A stretch of DNA of 15,997 nucleotides from CAZDUS01 sp964609375 (GTDB taxonomy: Bacteria; Verrucomicrobiota; Kiritimatiellia; CAIKKV01; CAITUY01), in NCBI GenBank assembly GCA_964609375.1, contig CAZSSA010000056.1, positions 1-15,997 on the forward strand, read 5' to 3'. The first letter of the stretch is position 1. The number at the start of each line of letters is the position of its first letter. Below the pieces are notes generated by a model. It did no database searches. It was not told the DNA's origin and saw nothing but the letters and a program-made list of their open reading frames with translations. Shown here one piece after another: positions 13,875 to 15,997 of this stretch. The translations under genes and the position numbers were made by a program.

Positions 13875-14663
13875 TCAATCGCCGCCTGTCAACTCAAACA
13901 CAACGGTGATGCGGCGGTGGGAGATGAAGTAGTCGGCGGGGACCCCGGTGACGCGGCGTACGGATTTGGCGGCCCGCATAACGGATTCGTCCATGGTGGC
14001 GTTGCCCGAAGGGGAAGCGAGGCGACTGCCGGAAATTGAGCCGTCAGGACTGAAGGTGAATTCCACGCGGGTGACCAGCCCGGCGATGCCAAGCGAGGTT
14101 GGCTGATCCCAGGCGCGGTACATGGTCTGCTTAATGACATCGAGGTACACGGCTTCCTGCGTCATGGCTTTTCCATCGCCAAAGCGGGTCTCTGAGTTCA
14201 GCAGGCGCCGCAGGTCGGCATCCGACATGGTGGATTTGCCGATTTTGGCTCCGCGATCCAGCAGGCGTTGGATTTCTGCGGCGGTGAGTTTGGATTTACG
14301 GTTCATCGGGGTGTTGTTGCGTTTGACCAGTTTTTTGCTGGGTTCGATTTTTTTAGGGTCAACCTTTTTAGGCTCCACCTTTTTGGGTTCGACTTTCTTC
14401 GGCTCGATTTTCTTGGGTTCGGGGATGTCGTCCTTGTCGGGCGGGGGTTCAGGGGGCTTGATGTCATCCTTGGGTGGAGCGGGTTGATCCGCTCCACCAT
14501 CGTCGGGTGGGGGTTCCACGAATAATTCCATGGGCATGGTGATGGGGGAAGTGTCTTCGCAGCCCCTGAACATGGCGACGGCGAGGATGGAGCCGATCAA
14601 GAGGCCGTGGATGATGGTGGTCAGCAGCATTTCGCTGCTGAATCCTGGTCGGCGGGTACTCAT
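13875..14663 (-). CDS. tolA: TolA-like / TonB-domain energy transducer
   Basis: In the TolA position of the operon, this protein should transmit proton-motive energy from TolQ-TolR across the periplasm. The 262 residues comprise a cytoplasmic start, one membrane helix (about 13-33), an acidic proline-rich stretch (45-80), a Pro-Lys repeat block (82-111), and a TonB/TolA-type C-terminal domain (about 170-260) with YRAWDQP, RVEFTFSPDGSISG and a closing VVFEL strand. It lacks the long alanine-rich coiled coil of enterobacterial TolA and looks more like a TonB with a short rod. The start ATG overlaps the tolR stop as ATGA (14660-14663). TolA function is inferred mainly from gene order; a TonB-like role cannot be excluded. 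Confidence 0.85.
   Translation of the reverse strand: MSTRRPGFSSEMLLTTIIHGLLIGSILAVAMFRGCEDTSPITMPMELFVEPPPDDGGADQPAPPKDDIKPPEPPPDKDDIPEPKKIEPKKVEPKKVEPKKVDPKKIEPSKKLVKRNNTPMNRKSKLTAAEIQRLLDRGAKIGKSTMSDADLRRLLNSETRFGDGKAMTQEAVYLDVIKQTMYRAWDQPTSLGIAGLVTRVEFTFSPDGSISGSRLASPSGNATMDESVMRAAKSVRRVTGVPADYFISHRRITVVFELTGGD
14331..14420 (-). repeat. 15-base tandem repeat coding for EPKK(I/V) units
   Basis: Six consecutive 15-base units inside the tolA-like gene encode five-residue units at residues 82-111. The consensus is EPKK followed by Ile or Val; the fifth unit starts with Asp and the sixth has a Ser insertion-like change (EPSKK). Codons differ between units, so the block is old or under selection at the protein level. 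It probably forms an extended polyproline-type rod across the periplasm. Confidence 0.9.
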
Positions 14664-15079
14664 CGTTTCCGATTCTCTGGCTGAGTGACGAGGGCCATGC
14701 GGGCCAGTTTGGCTTCGTGAAGGACCTGAAGGACTTTGACGAGGTTGCCGTAGGGGATGGTTTCGTCGGCGCGGACGAGGATGACGGTATTGGGGGCGGT
14801 GCGGCCGAGGGTTTTCATTTCGGACGAGAATTTATCAAAGGAGCAGGCGAGATCGTCGAGGTAGATGGTGCCCTTGGCGTCGAGGGAGACGGTGTGTCTG
14901 TCCTTGGTGGGCAGGTCGGTGGCTTTCTTGCCGCGCGGGAGATTGACGGGGATACCGGATTGAACGAGAGGGAAGGTGATGACGAAGGTGATCAGCAGGA
15001 GAAAGGTGAGATCAATCAACGGGGTCAGGTTGATTTCGCCGATTGGTTGTTGAAGTCTTGCGGTTGCTCTGCGTGCCAC
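14660..15079 (-). CDS. tolR: Biopolymer transport protein TolR/ExbD
   Basis: Inner-membrane partner of TolQ that converts proton flow to motion. The 139-residue protein has a short N-terminus, one membrane helix (about 19-40) with the essential aspartate D23 in INLTPLIDLTFLLL, and a periplasmic domain that ends in the usual ExbD/TolR fold (VILVRADETIPYGNLVKVLQVLHEA). It starts with GTG at 15079, supported by AGGAG about seven bases upstream. The stop overlaps the start of the tolA-like gene, and tolQ ends 13 bases before its start. Sequence alone does not separate TolR from ExbD; the operon with tolB and pal favours TolR. Confidence 0.94.
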   Translation of the reverse strand: MARRATARLQQPIGEINLTPLIDLTFLLLITFVITFPLVQSGIPVNLPRGKKATDLPTKDRHTVSLDAKGTIYLDDLACSFDKFSSEMKTLGRTAPNTVILVRADETIPYGNLVKVLQVLHEAKLARMALVTQPENRKR

Positions 15080-15092
15080 GGGGAGACTCCTG

Positions 15093-15842
15093 TTATTGGG
15101 GGCGGGCGATGAAGGCCCGCTCGATATCGTTGGTAAATTCCTCGGCGAAGTTATCCATGGTGAGGCAGATGCGTTTCATCTGGTTGGTGAGGAGGTTGTA
15201 GCCAATGAGGGAAGGCAGGGCGACGAGCAGGCCGACGACGGTGGTCAGGAGGGCGCCGGAGATACCGGGGGCGACTTCCGAGAGGGTGACGGTACCGCTG
15301 GCGGCCATGGCTTTGAAGGCATCCATAACGCCCCAGACGGTTCCGAGCAGGCCCAGGAAGGGGGCGGCGGTGACGGCGGTGGCGAGCAGGCCCATGTCCT
15401 CCTCGAGAATGGCGCCGAGATCCATGGCGGTGCGTTCGGCCAGTTTGCGGGCGGTGTTGATTTCGAAGGGAGTGAGTTTCATGTTATTGGCGGTGGCGGT
15501 GGCGGTGGCGAGGAGGTCGCTGGATTGGGCGCGGGAACTGACGTCGGTCATGACGGCTTCGCAGGACTGGACGTAGATGGCGGCGAGGGGCCCCTCGTAC
15601 TTGCGGCCCTGGAGGTAGAGGGAGAAGGGGTGGTTTTCGCGGCGGTAGGCGGCGAGAAATCGGCGTGCGTTCTGGCGGGCTTTGCCGAACTCGCGGGTTT
15701 TGGCCACCATGATCGACCAGGCGAAGATGGAGCCGCCGATCAGAAGGAGGACGACGGCTTTTCCGAACCAGTCGGATGTGGTAAAGGCATAAATAATAGT
15801 GGAGGCGAAATTGGCCTGAATCAAACCTGGAATGAGTAACAT
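15093..15842 (-). CDS. tolQ: Tol-Pal motor subunit TolQ (ExbB family)
   Basis: TolQ forms the proton-channel stator with TolR in the inner membrane. From the chosen start the protein has 249 residues with three membrane segments (about 25-46, 150-175 and 192-216) and a large cytoplasmic loop. The family motifs are APFLGLLGTVWGVMDAF (about 160-176) and SGALLTTVVGLLVALP (195-210). I prefer the ATG at 15842 since GAGGAG lies six bases upstream; an ATG at 15869 would add nine residues without a ribosome site. It is the first gene of the tolQRAB-pal operon, with a possible promoter at 15880-15909. TolQ rather than ExbB is judged from gene order. Confidence 0.94.
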   Translation of the reverse strand: MLLIPGLIQANFASTIIYAFTTSDWFGKAVVLLLIGGSIFAWSIMVAKTREFGKARQNARRFLAAYRRENHPFSLYLQGRKYEGPLAAIYVQSCEAVMTDVSSRAQSSDLLATATATANNMKLTPFEINTARKLAERTAMDLGAILEEDMGLLATAVTAAPFLGLLGTVWGVMDAFKAMAASGTVTLSEVAPGISGALLTTVVGLLVALPSLIGYNLLTNQMKRICLTMDNFAEEFTNDIERAFIARPQ

Positions 15843-15879
15843 GGGAATCTCCTCAACGACTTGCATCACTTGAGGTGGA

Positions 15880-15909
15880 AGATTAACGTAAGAACGGGCA
15901 GGCGGTCAA
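15880..15909 (-). promoter_or_regulatory. Possible promoter for the tol-pal operon
   Basis: On the minus strand TTGACC (15904-15909) matches the -35 consensus at five of six positions. Two weaker -10 candidates follow: GTTAAT (15882-15887, 16-base spacer) or TAATCT (15880-15885, 18-base spacer). Either would give a leader of about 30 bases before tolQ. Confidence 0.35.
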
Positions 15910-15934
15910 AAGGAATACGGGGGGACGTGGGGGA

Positions 15935-15997
15935 ATGGTTAATGGGTGATGGTTGATGGGGAGGGGCGGGAGGGCAAGTATGAAGGATGAATTATGA
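15935..15997 (+). repeat. Heptads and a G-quadruplex motif upstream of tolQ
   Basis: Four phased 7-base units start at 15935, 15942, 15949 and 15956 (ATGGTTA, ATGGGTG, ATGGTTG, ATGGGGA). They run into G runs 15958-15961, 15963-15966, 15968-15970 and 15972-15974, separated by single bases A, C and A, a strict quadruplex motif. Two further units (GTATGAA, GGATGAA) at 15978-15991 repeat the pattern seen at 802-815. No gene is visible in 15870-15997. Confidence 0.7.

Noticed and set aside
15096..15839. 247-codon + strand open frame opposite tolQ
   Set aside because: Glycine-rich shadow of TolQ membrane helices, with no family similarity that I can recognise.

Overview
The window comes from a bacterium with a Gram-negative envelope: it carries a complete Tol-Pal system, including a lipoprotein Pal, plus Tat translocase genes. 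DNA is moderately GC-rich, and the + strand is G-rich over its whole length, including where genes lie on the minus strand. Gene content and the odd repeat-filled spacers would fit a member of the PVC superphylum (Verrucomicrobiota/Kiritimatiellota type). That placement is an impression from gene style, not a demonstrated fact. The sequence is an assembled scaffold with two 100-N gaps (3591-3690, 9149-9248). The first gap is very probably false, because its flanks repeat exactly 55 bases.

Layout. (1) 1-118: a near-pure G tract and a short heptad-repeat patch. (2) 119-7082, + strand: coaD, then after a repeat-filled spacer a DUF177 (YceD-like) gene, rpmF, plsX, fabH, fabD, fabG, acpP and fabF. 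This is the classic lipid-synthesis cluster: CoaD makes the CoA precursor that supplies the ACP prosthetic group, FabD/FabH/FabG/FabF run fatty acid initiation and elongation on AcpP, and PlsX passes acyl groups to phospholipid synthesis. Intrinsic terminators follow acpP (inside the cluster) and fabF (cluster end). (3) 7155-9041, minus strand: a Kup-type potassium transporter, convergent with fabF. (4) 9341-10763, + strand: ssb and bioB, with a good sigma70-like promoter before ssb. (5) 10852-11947, minus strand: tatA-tatC. (6) 12030-15842, minus strand: tolQ-tolR-tolA-like-tolB-pal, ended by a strong hairpin terminator at 11981-12008.

All protein genes are recognisable housekeeping families and I see no new gene system, no CRISPR array, no mobile element, and no tRNA or rRNA. 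The unexplained structure is in the spacers. Several hold runs of degenerate 7-base units laid end to end in perfect phase (for example ten consecutive units at 3715-3784), mostly next to long G tracts. Two of these tracts are textbook G-quadruplex motifs with one-base loops (608-635 and 15958-15974). The G-rich strand is always +, whatever the direction of the neighbouring genes.
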